DNA of 64,000 nucleotides from Odobenus rosmarus divergens (Eukaryota; Chordata; Mammalia; Carnivora; Odobenidae). Positions within the stretch are counted from its first letter, which is position 1. Each line of letters begins with the position of its first letter. The stretch spans positions 1,136,511-1,200,510 of the forward strand of contig NW_004451008.1 in the NCBI RefSeq assembly GCF_000321225.1. Reading direction: 5' to 3'. Positions 25,447 to 38,038 of the stretch are shown in pieces. Below the pieces are notes generated by a model. The model saw only the letters and a program-made list of their open reading frames with translations, was not told where the DNA came from and searched no databases. The translations under genes were made by a program, and so were the position numbers.

Positions 25447-27125
25447 AGAAAAATGTACACAGTAAATTTGTGGCTCCGCTAAGGAGATCTCTAGGCAATG
25501 TTGGAAGTGTCAGTATGTGTTCCTAGCTGTATACGGCAGGGTACTTCAGGAAGAAGTCAGTCTTCAGCGTGCAAGCCTTGTGACTTGCTTTGACAAAAGG
25601 TATGTGAGATATGCGGAGAGAGGGTGCCACTTCCAAGGGGCCCGGTAGCTCTTTTAGGCATCAGGGGGCCTTGTAGCTCTTTCCCAAGTGGAATATTGCC
25701 CTGGGGCCTCCATGTGAGGAAGCCCTGCCAGGCCTACTGGAGAAGTGAAGGTCACATAGGGCAGAAATGAATGTCCCAACTGAGGTGTCTAGACCAACCA
25801 GCTGACAGCTGCCAGCAGCTGGACCTTCCAGCTTTAGTCAAGCCTCTACTGGAACGGCTTCAGGCAAATCCAGCCAAAGGACCATCCTGCGGAGCCAAGC
25901 CCAAACCTCTGACCACAGGATATGAGCAAATAAAATGGATGTTGTTTTTGCTACTGAGTTTTCGAGTGGCAATAGATACGCTATGGGGTGTAGGAAGCAA
26001 TTTTCGACAAAGGGTAAGACTGACATTTTTAACTGACACTTGGAGAATTTCAATCTCATGGGTTTTTGAGGCCTTGAGAGTTACTTAGTCTAACTTCTTA
26101 TCTTTCTACCACACCCTTATAAAAAAATCATGCCACCTTTTCACAATCAATTGCAAAGATGAGATACTCACTAACTTCCAACATAGATCAGGCCGTTTGA
26201 ATTATCCTCAACTTAGAAAATTCTCTCTTGGCCCCCTATCTGGGAATATAACTTAGGGGAAGATGTTCTAAGTGTGGAAAATTTTTTTGTGAACAAAGAT
26301 GTGTATAGCAGTCATGTATAATGATAGAAAACCAGAAACAACGTAAATATCCAATTCTAGGGGGAACAGTTCAATTAGCCTTGACTTAGTAAATATTAGA
26401 CAGCCATTACTTATCACATTAATGGAAAAATTACAATGATCTGGAAACCTTCTTAGTAGGTTATATTAATCAAAAAAGGGGGAAAAAAGCCATATATATG
26501 GTGAAATCACAACTATGGTGAAGGTATGCTTTGAAAATAAAAAGGAGAGGGAATCAGAGCAAACTGTTAACAATGGCTAGTTGAACTACAGGTAATCTTT
26601 CCTTTTTTCTCTGTTTTTATATTTTAAAAGTATTTTAGAAAGAAACCTGGACACACAACTACTTCCCTCTAGCTTCCGTCAATGGCATAAACTTCGTTAG
26701 TTTAGGTCAACAAACAAGGGACACACAGGAGGGGCAACTAACCTAGCCTGGAAGTTCAGGGTCGGTTTGCAACTGCTCTGTCTCTCATAACCACCTGAGT
26801 CTCTGGTATGGGGACTCTTCAACACTCTGTCACTTCCTAACCTTTTCTTCTAGCCCCTGGGTCCCAACAGAGCAGAAAAAGACATGGAGATCTTTGCTCT
26901 ACTTCCACAAAATTATACGGTGAAAAATGAAATTCTGAGAAAACAATCAAGAAACTCAGAATAACTAAAATTCACATATGGCAGTGTGTGGCAAGGAGAG
27001 TCTCCTGCCAAGAAATGGCCTTTGCAATCGTGAAGTCCAGGCGGGAGTCAGTGGATGGGGTGTAAATGGATGGATGAGGGGAGACAGAAGAGTCCTTTAG
27101 TGTGGAGTTCATGAACACTTTGTGG

Positions 27126-27209
27126 GAAAGAAGGAGGGAGAAAGAGAGAAAGAGAAAGAGAGAGAGAGAGTTTGTGTGTGGGTGTGAGAGAGAGAGGGAG
27201 GGAGGTGGG
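27126..27209 (+). repeat. GA/GT-rich low-complexity tract
   Basis: Imperfect AGAGAG and GTGTGTG runs in intron 2. Confidence 0.85.
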
Positions 27210-27426
27210 AGGGATTGGGCATTTAAGACTGTGGTAAGAACATTTCTGCTCTGTTTTGGTTTCTCAAGAGAGTGAGTTGAATTGTGAGTTGCTTTGAATT
27301 TTTAAAGTTTTCTGTTTCCTGAAAACCCCTTACTGAGACTCGATCATGAGGGGCCTCATCTTTATATGAGTCACACATGAGTCTTCACCAATTGTTAGAT
27401 GCTGGGGAAATCACTTAAACTCTCTG

Positions 27427-27886
27427 TGTTGTAGGTTGAATTGTGTCCTTCCTCCCTGAAGGATATAGTCAAGTCTTAACCCTTGGATTTGACTTGATCT
27501 TATCTGGAAATAGGTAGGTCCTTGCAGATGTAATCAAGGTCAGATGACATCATGCTGGCTTAGGGGGGACCCTAATCCAGTGACTGGTGTCCTTATGAGT
27601 GGGACATTTGTTCACAGAGACACACGCTGAGCCAAGTGTGAAGGCAGAGGCAGAGATTGAAGACATGCTGCCACACACCGGGGAATGCTAAGGATTGAAA
27701 ACAACTACCAGAAAGCTAGAAGGGGCAAGGAAGGATTCTTCCCTAGAGCCTTCAGAGCCTTCAGGGCACAGCCCTGCTGACACTCTGATATGAGGCTTCA
27801 GCCTCCAGAACCGTGAGAGGATACATTGCTGTTATAAGCCACCTCGTTCGTGATACTTTGTGATGGTAGCCCTAGGACACGGATAC
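27427..27886 (+). mobile_element. MLT1-type (MaLR) LTR, diverged
   Basis: It starts like TGTTGTAGGTTGAATTGTGTC and ends after GCCTCCAGAACCGTGAGAGG and GGTAGCCCTAGGACAC. These are the start and end signatures of the MLT1A-like solo LTRs also seen at 52630 and 55523. Non-coding. Confidence 0.6.
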
Positions 27887-29379
27887 GCTCTGGATGTATC
27901 ACGGGACTACTGTGAACACATATGAGCTTCTCCATGTGAAACACCTAGAAAGGCCCCTGGGATCTAGACAGCACTCAGTACCTCAGTGAGAACAGGCCTG
28001 CTGAGATCCCATCATCCAAAATGACCCGCTTCTGGACTCCCTGCTAGGTGGGCATGGGTTATTTCTCAGGGTGAAGAAGAATGAGAGACTGGAACTGTCC
28101 CTGGGCGCCTCTGGTTTCCGGGTTCCACTGCTTCGTTCCCAATCTCACGGAAGCCATCAGCACAGACTTCCTTTCCTGTGAGGGCCCCGGAGCCCAGGCT
28201 GATGGCGCAGGAGGGGAACCTTGAGAGCCCTCACAGTCTGGCCACTTCAGTTGGCGGGTGGCATCTGTCTTCAGTTCCTCTGGCCCTCTGAGGAGACTCC
28301 TGGCGATCTTGGGAGGTGGGTGACAAGCAGAGGGTATTATACTGATTTCACAGAGGAATGGGAGGGATCTCTAAAAGCTTCTATCCCACAAGAGAATATA
28401 AGTCCAGGAATCTTCCCCACTTCCCTGTGTTTCAAAGGATTGCTCTAGATGTGTCAAGTTAGGCCCGTGACCCACTCACAGTCCTGCGTCCAGGACTTCT
28501 GACTCACAAGGGAGTGCTCTGTGCTCCCGGGCTCGCCCTCTCACTGAGTCCATCACCTCCAGGGATTGGGCCAGGGCTCCGCAGCCCAGTATTGCTACTT
28601 CACCCACTTACCCAGATTTCAGAAGAAGCAAATTAAAGTTATGGATTCCGGACAAGAGCCTGGGACTAGGGGGAAAAGGGGATGTGTGTGTGCGTATGCA
28701 TGTTGTGTATCGCATTCCAGAAGCTCTTGAAAGCCATGGAAGTAAAAATAGCACAGCTGGTGGGTCTAAGACTCAAGATGACCTCATTTGAGAGGGGCTG
28801 GAGGTTGATGCTTCGATTTTGGCCAGGTCATTTGGCCGTAAGGTTAATAATAATAACAGTAATACTAGTAGTCGTCATCTCCCTCCTCTGTGTGGAACTT
28901 TCCAACAGACAGGTATGTTCACCTTCTTTATTATATTTGCTTCTGATGGCAGTCTTGCAGTGAATGCACTTCAGGCAGACATTGTGATTCTGGGCCCAGA
29001 GAGGTGACATAAGTCCCCAAGGGAACACAGCCTCGGAGTGGCAGACCTGAGACAGAATCCTGACGGCCTGACTTCCAGCCCTGGTCCAGTAACTGGAATC
29101 AGAGAACCATACAAGGGCAGAGATAGAAAGGATATGAAAGGCTATCAAGTTCATCTCTTTTCTGTCTTAGATGGGCAAAGTGAGACTCAGAGAAATGGAG
29201 TAATTGGCTCAAAGTCACATGACACAGGCAGTGGCAGAACCAGGCTCAGGGACCGGGTGTACCATAGTCCCAGTACAGTGTTCTTACTTACGTGTTGACC
29301 AGAGTGAAAAGCTCCTAACGGAGCTGGGGTGAACCCCTCAGAAGGTATCGTGTCCATGCAAATGCCAGACACCATGAAC

Positions 29380-29780
29380 AGTGTGGGGCCTGAGCCATGG
29401 CGGGCAGGTCCCTGGAGTCCAAAACTCCTACCGCTCCCGGAATGACTGCCCTTTTGCAAGGAGGGTTCGGGACAGAAGAGGGGATGGTCTCCAGGCAGCA
29501 GGAGCCAGGGGAGAAAAAGAGGGCTGACAGGGAGGGGTCTCCGGGAGCCTGGGAAGCGGGCGTCCCGCAGGTGGGAAACTGGCAGTGCCCACCGTCCCAG
29601 TGGGAGCGGGTCTGGGAGGGCGTGGGCGGGAGAGTCTGGGAACAGGGGCTGGGCAGGAGGGCCAGGAAAGATTCACTCTCCCTGGCTTGTGAAAGACTCC
29701 CCACCCCGTGCCTTCTGGGACTTCAGAGCCAAGCTCATTCACATGCAAATCCCCTCAGGGACTGGGAGGCTGGGCCTCAA
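29380..29780. promoter_or_regulatory. GC-rich intronic patch with EGR1-like and octamer motifs
   Basis: A local GC-rich stretch, with about a dozen CpGs in the first 250 bases by eye. It contains GCGTGGGCG (29620-29628, an EGR1-type site) and an exact ATGCAAAT octamer (29743-29750). Open frames on both strands here are explained by base composition. The regulatory role is inference. Confidence 0.25.
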
Positions 29781-30390
29781 ACTGCTCGGAGCTGGAAAAC
29801 AGTCCAAGGACAAGAAAACACAGCAGGGTTGTGTTCTTCTGCAGCAGAGGCAGCCTGGCTCAAGGTATGTCCCAGTCGGGACGGGGGTGAAAGCAGTGAC
29901 TGAGTAAGAGCTGAGGGCAGCGAGAGGACCTTCCGCAGGCCAGTGTTGCCAGGCTGCGTTCCCGGGAATGTGTGAGCTGGCGTGTTCCTCTGCCACCACC
30001 AAGGACCCTGTCCGGCCCCAGCCTATAGGAACAGCCTCAGATCTTCACGTGGAAACCCTCACAGAGCACTGGAACAAGGACCAGATGACCTGGGTTCTGG
30101 TTTCCCCTCTGCCCCTCATATGTCAGGGGTCACTTGTCACTTGAACCTCCCCAGGCAGTAAGTAGTATGCCGGAGCTGGCTCGTACCTGTTTCTAAGCAC
30201 AAACTGTCAACTTTTCAGAGGTTTGGGGACCCTGTTGTTGAACACAGCCATCATTCGAAATTGGGTTTCATAAAGTTGCAATTAATTAAACTGTATTAAA
30301 GACAAATTATACAAAAACTCATCCTCTCCTCTTTTTAGCATTTCACTGTTGCCTCTGCACTCGAGGTGATTACCTTCTAGCATATCTGAA

Positions 30391-30432
30391 TGGTGCGTGG
30401 TGCGGGGTGCGGGGTGCGGGGTGCGGGGTGCG
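30391..30432 (+). repeat. TGCGGGG heptamer minisatellite
   Basis: Perfect 7-base units give four GGGG tracts separated by TGC (30404-30428). The array satisfies the usual G-quadruplex pattern on the plus strand, which is the MASP1 template strand. Confidence 0.9.
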
Positions 30433-30649
30433 CTACTGAGCATTTCGTCTCCTCCCCGGTCCCAGAGCCACTTGTTAATCATTTACAAGCACACTGTCTT
30501 TGGGCCTTCGTGTTCACAAACATCTAAGGTGGGGACAGTATATAATGCTGTCCTCTGAAGAGTCGAGAGGTCATGAAACATGGCATGGGAAGAGCTTGTA
30601 AAGTCTGTCATTCATTGCCTGTCAGCACTGAGCAGGGGCCTTACCTCCC

Positions 30650-31160
30650 AGCCCCCTGGTGATCTGGCCCTCCTTCCCTGCTCCTGACCTGCACCTCTCT
30701 GTCTCCACTTCTCGTCCCTGTCCCTCCTGCTCCAGTCACATTGCCTCCTTGCTGCTCTTCAGACACTCCAGCCACTTGCCCACCTCAGGGTCTTTGCACT
30801 GGCTGTTCCCTCTGGTTGGAAGGGTTTTTGCCGGAAAGCCACGCAGCGAACTTCCTCAGCTTTTTCAAGTCTTTTCTCAACTGTCACCCTGTCATTGAGG
30901 ACTACCCGGACCAACACATTTAGATCACAGGCCTTACCCCTCCTCACACAGCCCCTCTCTATCCTGCTCTATTGCATTTCTTGGCCTATCACCTTACTAC
31001 TCACGGTAGACGTTATCTGTGGTTTGTGTTTAGTGTTCATTATGTTTCCCCCAGTGCAATATAAGCATCCTGCTGGCAGGGATTTCTGTATGTTTTAATT
31101 ACTGCTATACCTTAAGCTCTAGTAAATAGTAGGCATTCAGTAAATATTTGCTGAATAGAT
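30650..31160 (+). mobile_element. L2 LINE 3' fragment
   Basis: It shows characteristic L2 text such as CAGGGTCTTTGCACTGGCTG followed by TTCCCTCTGGTTGGAA, and a 3' end with TGCTGGCAGGGATTTCTG. Old, non-coding. Confidence 0.7.
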
Positions 31161-32461
31161 GAGTAAACGAATACCTCCCATTCCCTACCTTTTCCCTTTA
31201 CGAGCACACCAGAGGAAATTCAAGCTCTGCTTCTTACCGAGGTCTATCAGAGAGCAGCCTTTGTCCACACGAGCACGCAGATTTGCACACCAGGTGCATG
31301 GGCACCCCAGAGCACTCCCACTTCACACTCATCTGAGCTCACCCGTGTGCTCTGTTCCCAGCACTGGGACCTTCCTTCTGTTTTCCACCACCCAGAACCT
31401 GTGCTGTTGGCAATTCCTGCCTAAAATGAGCTTTGGTCACACTTTTCTGAAGCTCATTTCCACTTTCTGACTACCGTGTGCCCAGAATTGGAAGCTGCTA
31501 TCTCAGGAGTGGAAGAATCCCCCTAGGGACTACAACTGAAATTCATGAGAAACATCTCTCCTTTTCTCGTTTCCTTCAGGGGCCAAGGCCGCCTGTCTAA
31601 TCCCAGAGAATTAGCAGAGCTGCTGCTGTCGCTGGGGTCAGCCACAGCCTGAAGGTCGAGGGCATGTTCTGAGTAAACACAGAGCACTGCACAGAAGTTA
31701 GGAGCCTGGGGGTCAGGGAAGTCAGTCTTGGAGCAGGGCCCTGGGAGGGACTTATCTCTCAATAACACAGCAGGATGCAGACTGACCCAGCGAGGCCTGG
31801 GGAAGGGAGCACTGGACTGGGAGTGGTAGCCCATCAGAACTGGAAGGGCTTGGAGAGGCCAGCAAGTCCACTTTCCTCCCTGGGCAGATGGGGAAACCGA
31901 GGCCCAGAGCAGGGACCTCACTTATCCAGCATCTCAGCAGGAGTCAGCGGCTGACTTCTAGACCAGAGCCCCTTCCTTGTGCTCCATGCTGGGAGCCATA
32001 GGCCTTCTGCTCTGCCCGAGACTGTGCTGACTGCCAGGAGCTCCCGGGGCTGATGGTCTACGAGAACGAGCTGGAGCTCCCCATTAGGGCTTGTGTGCCA
32101 CCAACGGATAAATCCAGTACTCTCATCCCTCACAGGTCACTCTCCATTTCTTGTTATTTCTGTAAAATATATTTCCTCTCAAAGTTAGAATAAAAGAGAA
32201 AGTTCTTTAACAAAATCTAGACAACACAAGGACCCTCAAGGACCTTCTGTTTTATAACTTTTACTAAATTACCCTGACAGGCAGTGTTGCCTTAGGAATA
32301 ATACATAGCCAGGAAGCACACCAAGGTCTCTTCCAGGACAAACATGTTCTAACAGAGAAGGACTACCTGGAGAGATAAAATTATGACTTGGGGGTAAGCA
32401 GAGCAGGGGCTGAGAACTATAGAGACTAGACAAATCCACTCAGGTTCTTTGTGCTGTTTCT

Positions 32462-32589
32462 CTTTTTTTTTTCTTTTTTTTAAATAGGCTCCATGCCCCC
32501 TGCGGAACTTGAACTCACAACCCTGCGATCAAGACCTGAGCTGAGATCGAGAGTCGGATGCTTAACCGACTGAGCCACCCGGGCGCCCC
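32462..32589 (-). mobile_element. Short tRNA-Lys SINE with little more than the tRNA head
   Basis: Reverse orientation. The head reads GGGGCGCCCGGGTGGCTCAG on the minus strand, followed by GGTTAAGCATCCGACTC and a box B-like GGGTTGTGAGTTCAAG. It then passes almost directly to an A-rich tail without the CT-rich body of the other SINEs. This closely resembles the tRNA-Lys progenitor. Confidence 0.85.
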
Positions 32590-33158
32590 TGTGCCATTTC
32601 TTTTGCTGTAAATGAGATGTAATCATCCCGGCTCTTCCTATTCCACGAGAATCAAGTGTGGCGATAAATTAGAAACTGCATTCATGTGTGTTGCTACAAG
32701 GTAAACACACAGGGGAAATAACCTCTTGCATCCGATCGGTCCTTTCAAAGTACTTTTCCATAAATTGCCTGAAAATACTGAGCGACATGAGCAAGGTCAT
32801 AGAGAGCCAGTTAGTGGTACAGTCAGAGCAGATGAGAAAAATGATGTTCATTGAGCACCTGGTGACAACAGCATGCACTTTATTACTCACACCGCCGCCA
32901 TCATTACTGCTCGAACAGTATTGCTGAGGTGAATTATACATGTGCTGGACATATGTCATGAAAACATTTGCCTCATTTGGCAATAAGCCCACAAGATAGG
33001 CATTATTATTATTATCCCCATTTTACAGTAAGAGGTGGAGGCAGGACCTACCCCAGGTCTGACTGGCTCTAAAGCCTGATCTGGAAACCGTTGGGCATGC
33101 TTGCCTCTTGCAGTAGGAATTTCACTTACAGCCAGCATTTCATTTAAATCCTCCCACA

Positions 33159-33349
33159 GGGGTGCCTGGGTGGCTCTGTCAGTTAAGCGTCTGCCTTCAG
33201 CTCAGGTCATGATCCCAGGGTCCTGGGATGGAGCCCTGCGTCAGGCTCCTCGCTCAGTGGGGAGCCTGCTTCACCCTCTCCTGCTCCCCCTGCTTGTGCT
33301 TTCTCTCTCTGTGTTAAAAAAATAAATAAAATCTTAAAAAAATAAAAAT
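33159..33349 (+). mobile_element. Carnivore tRNA-Lys SINE
   Basis: Full-length element from GGGGTGCCTGGGTGGCTC to an A-rich tail. It is flanked by the 13-base duplication AAATCCTCCCACA at 33146-33158 and 33350-33362. Confidence 0.95.
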
Positions 33350-33806
33350 AAATCCTCCCACAACCTGTGAGGAACGTACTATGTCATTATGAACTTCTTT
33401 TTCTTTTTTGTAACTAATGATAAAACCGATGCTTAGGAGATCGAGAAACTTAGGGAATTGCACTGTGAACTCCTATTTACCCTTCAAGACTTATCTCAAA
33501 CATCCAAAGCCCTTCCTGAACACCCAGGAATGACTACTCCCCATCTTATATACTGCCTCACATCCTTTGTGTTACTTTGCACAGCTTTAATTTATTAATT
33601 AGATATTTGTCTCATGACACACTGTGAAATTGCAAATTCCTTGAGGGCAGGAACTGTCTCACTCACGTTCGTGGGCCCTGTCTTTGGTGCAGCGTCCAGC
33701 TTCCAGTAGGTTCTTACTGAGATTCTTAGGCTTCGTTCCATAGATAGCAGGGAGCCATTGAAGGATTTGAGAGTGTCGCAAAGAAATGTCTTAAGAAGAT
33801 CTCTCT

Positions 33807-34232
33807 GCGAACCATGAGAGACGATGGACTCTGAGAAACGGACTGAGGGTTCTAGAGGGGAGGGGGGTGGGGGGATGGGTTAGCCTGGTGATGGGTATTA
33901 AAGAGGGCACGTTCTGCGTGGAGCACTGGGGGTTATGCACAAACAATGAATCATGGAACACTACATCCAAAACTAATGATGTAATGTATGGTGGTTAACA
34001 TAGNNNNNNNNNNNNNNNNNNNNNNNNNNNNNNNNNNNNNNNNNNNNNNNNNNGGGTTCTAGAGGGGAGGGGGGTGGGGGGATGGGTTAGCCTGGTGATG
34101 GGTATTAAAGAGGGCACGTTCTGCGTGGAGCACTGGGGGTTATGCACAGACAATGAATCATGGAACAGTACATCACAAACTAATGATGTGATGTATGGTG
34201 ATTAACATAACAATAAAAAATTTAAAGAAAAA
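33807..34232 (+). mobile_element. L1 3' end, internally duplicated, containing an assembly gap
   Basis: Two nearly identical L1 3'UTR segments (33842-34003 and 34054-34220) flank the gap. The pair shares one target-site duplication, AAGATCTCTCT, at 33796-33806 and 34233-34243. Both copies share the variant CACTGGGGGTTATGCAC, unlike the L1 end at 25063 (CACTGGGTGTTATGC). Confidence 0.85.
34004..34053. other. Assembly gap (50 N)
   Basis: Exactly 50 unknown bases, a round size suggesting a placeholder. It sits inside the duplicated L1 3' end. Confidence 1.
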
Positions 34233-37200
34233 AAGATCTCTCTGGACACGTGCCTCTAGAGGGTGGCCTGGATGGAGACAGACTGACAGCCGGTAGACAT
34301 TTAGGAGACGGTTGCAATGGACTAGGTGAGAGGGATTAGACTGGAACGAAGGCGCAAACGGTGGGAAGCATGGAGGGAATGTTGAGTAGGTCAAGGGTTA
34401 GACACTTGACAGGGGAAGTGGGTGACTTCGTGTGAGCAGCTAACAGAAGCCAGTGGAGTTGTGTGTACTCAGCGAGACCAAGAGAGAATAAAAGCCAAAG
34501 GCAGGTTCTTATTATCTCTTTTTCCAGTGAACGGACGTTGTGAAGTGAACTTGAAGATAGGGTGTGTGTGACTATGGGATTCCCTCTGTGGTTCTGTTTT
34601 CTCAGTACGTCTTTCCGTGACTATGGCTCCGGGGCCCATTTCTAGGCACGAGTCATCACTTCCTCTGATGCCCAACCAAAGGAACTAATTTATTATATTC
34701 CCAGGGAAAAAGGCCCTTCTGGACATACTCAAAGACAGTGCTCTCTTATACTGAAGAGATTGGCTAAGTTTGACTATAGGCAATGTTTGCCTTATATCAC
34801 ACTTACTTACATTTACGTTACGTTAAAAACCTAAGCACCCACAAGATGGGACTTCACTGTCATTTAATTAATTTATTTTTTCTAAAGAAGAAAAGACTGA
34901 GAGTCTTGAGATATAAATTCTGGTCCCAGTGTGGCCCTGACCACTGAATTGTCCCTCCCTAGGCTTCGGTCATGATGGTCATAGAGTTGAACTGTGATTT
35001 CTGAGGTCTTGGATGCACAGAATATCAGGCTAGGGTGTCTTCGGAAACCGTTGGCTTCAACTTCCTGTATTTGAGAGAAGAGGAAGTGGAGTCCCCTCCA
35101 GAAATATTCACTCGCCCAAGGTTCATTAGTGGAGAATGACCCCAAGAAACCAGCCCTCCTGACTCCCCAGCCAGCGTCCGTGCTCTGCCCCTCGCCTGCA
35201 GCGTTAACCCCCTGTGACCCGTATGCCTCATCTGTGCACTGCGGGGACCCACACACTGCAGCCACGTTCCAAGGAAGCAGATGCTGTCCTGCAGATGTGC
35301 ACTCGCCTTGAAGACCGAGGACTGTGGGAAATCAGGCTGGAGAGGAATTTTCATAAAACGAGAGCATCCGGACCGCAGCCTTGGGGTCCTGCTCTTCTTC
35401 AAGCTACTGAAATACAGAGTCAGCTGTTCCATTATTGTCACCATGATGGTCCGGGCTGGGAAGGGCCAGAAAGGGTCCCCGCGAGCTCGAGGGTGCTTTA
35501 AATCTACTTCCTGGCCTGCCAGGGGAACTCAGTCACAGAGTGAAAAAGCCTCCAAATAGGGGCTACTATCGCATCAAATGGAAATCAGTGATATTTAAAG
35601 TTGCTTGGGAAAGGACAGTGGTGGCGTGGTGTGTTTACAGGTTTTCTTTGAATGACATGTCACTAAGGCAACCCCAGCAGATGGTAGGCTCTTATTGGAT
35701 TGCTTATGGGCCATGGAACTTGGAAAAGTGGATGTTGTAACATATTATTACCAGTTTCTGGCATTATCCTAACTAGGACAATGAGGGTTTGGTGGGGTCA
35801 TCTGGACAGTTCTGGCAGAAGGAGTAGGATTAGAGTCCAGGAATTTAAGGGACTTAAGGGATCATCTCATGTCACCCCCTCATGGAACAGATGAGAAAAC
35901 GGGATTCTGGAGAGGAATGATGACTTATCCGGGAATGACATGGCATGCGCCTGCTTTATTCCTACTCTCAATCACAGCCAGGAAAGGCACACATTCTGGC
36001 GGCAGAGGAGAGGGGGCAATTAGAAAAAGTGAATGGGTCTCAACTGTATGTGGAAGGCTTCTGGGTTCGGGAGTTCAGAGGCCAGAGTACTCATCTTGTG
36101 CCTGAATTCTGAGCTCCACGCTCCTCTTCTGTCCGGTGGGCACTAAAGCAATACTCAAGCTATAAATCCTCTAAGGTAGGACCTTCATGGTGACCGAGAA
36201 GGATGAGTGAGCTGAATGAGCTTCAGAGCCACCTTTGACCTTCTAGCCACTCTTCTGTTTTCTACATTGGGCCTACCAGAAGATTGTTCAAAGAAAACTG
36301 GGAGGAAATGTTTGAAAAACAATACGAACCACAGCTATGTGGGATTAGATGAGTCTCCGGAGGGTCGCTACAACTTGACATTCTGTGAGTCCATGACTGC
36401 AGGAGAGGAACTCGGCCAGGTGCTTGTGGACAGGAGCACAGTGTCCGTCTCTACATGAGCACCCGTGGTCAGCCAACCAAGGGGCAGCGTCCTGAGTAGG
36501 GAGGCCTGCTCAGGCCCCATGGCCACTGGAACCTCTGCAGGGAGGCTGATGACGATGCTGGGATGGCATTCTGGAAGGGAGTCAGCACAAGCGGAGAGAT
36601 ACATCTTGCCCTTCTTGCCCAATACGTGAATCCCTTTTCCCAAAGGAATTGGGGGAAGGTGTCTGAAGCAGAGATGCAAGGACTGTAGGGCCCTTCAGGT
36701 AGCAGACTGCTTCTTTGCTGTGCCCAGGGGTTATAATCTTATTTGCAGTGAGAGAGTGCTCTAAGATTTTCTTTATTCAGGTGTTAGGGGAAGATCAGGG
36801 GCTAGCCCAGGCATTTCCTGAATCCCAGGCAAGAATCCAGAACGATGCTATCCTTCCAGGGGACCTACCTCCATCTGCCTGGGCTTTCATGAAGGTGTCT
36901 CACTGCTCCTGATAGAAACCATCAATCAGTTTCCAAAATATTCTCCAGCCAGAAAAGCCAAATTTGGATAGAATGTTCACCAGGGTCCTTAATTCAGTGT
37001 CAGAAGAGGTCTTCATATTCTATCATCATTGCCCTTGAAAAGTACCTTTTTTTTTTTCCATTACAAAATGCAGCTGATGTCAGCTCCTTAATCTGCCTTG
37101 CCAGGAGGTTCAGTTTATTAGGGACAAAGGAATGAGTTAAATCCTCTGTTGTGTGTTTATTATCTCTAGAAGGGAATCCTAACAAGGTCAAGCTTGGCAG

Positions 37201-38038
37201 CTGTCTGAAGAAGAGGAAAACTTGTGAGAAATGATTGCTTAGTGTATATGAATTGAGAGTCAATTCCTCAGGTGGAGGAAGGGGGTGGATAATGAAAGTA
37301 AGTTATTATTACAATTCAAGAAAAAAAAATTCTGTAATGTCCATAGTCTTAAAGCCTCAGCTACTAGTAAAAGCAAGTATTTTCACTGAAAAAAAATTCT
37401 AGGTGGGTGACATGTTTGAAAATAGAGAAGAAAGCAGTTAGGAAGTTCACATCTAGCCTTGTTTAAATCTTGGAACTTACTGTCGTATTAAGCCAATGTT
37501 TGGTCATTTCCCTTCTGGTTAAGTCCACTTTCTAATCCAAATATTTGAGAATGCCACAGTTTTATGACCAGCATCAGTTGGGGGGATGCGCTGGAGGAGT
37601 CAGCTAACCTAATGGTTCCTACCCATAATGCATCTTCTCCTGGAGTCTGGCTCTGGCAGAGGCTAGATTATATCCTGGAAGACATAACTAACATGTTTGT
37701 CAGAAATTTCACTTTATGATGATGAACATGTAGTCCTGAACACAAGTCTCCTTGCTGGATCCTTGTGACTCCGAAAAGTTGGCTCCATTTTTAATGAATT
37801 CATGGACACTATATGTCAGTCTAGATGGCCAGCCCACATCATCTCCCAGAGCAACCAGCCCACCCCCCCTTCCTCATTCTGTATCCGTCCGTCTTTTTGT
37901 GTCCTTACTCTTTTCCATCTTATGCAATGGCTACTTTGCTAGGCTCATCTCTCTTTGTAAGGGACCAGATCTTTTGTATCTTTAAATTCTCGCAGTCCTC
38001 AGCCCAGGACATTCACAGAAGGGCAGCATCCCACTGAA

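Noticed and set aside
29397..29903. 168-codon plus-strand open frame in intron 2
   Set aside because: Open frames occur on both strands in this GC-rich patch, and the product has no recognisable domain. Composition explains it.
32462..32589. A functional tRNA-Lys gene
   Set aside because: The tRNA-like sequence has an A-rich tail and SINE context, and the acceptor-stem pairing is not evident. It is a SINE.
35025..35444. 139-codon minus-strand frame and overlapping plus-strand frames
   Set aside because: Short, without family resemblance, and MIR-like text is present. Not treated as a gene.
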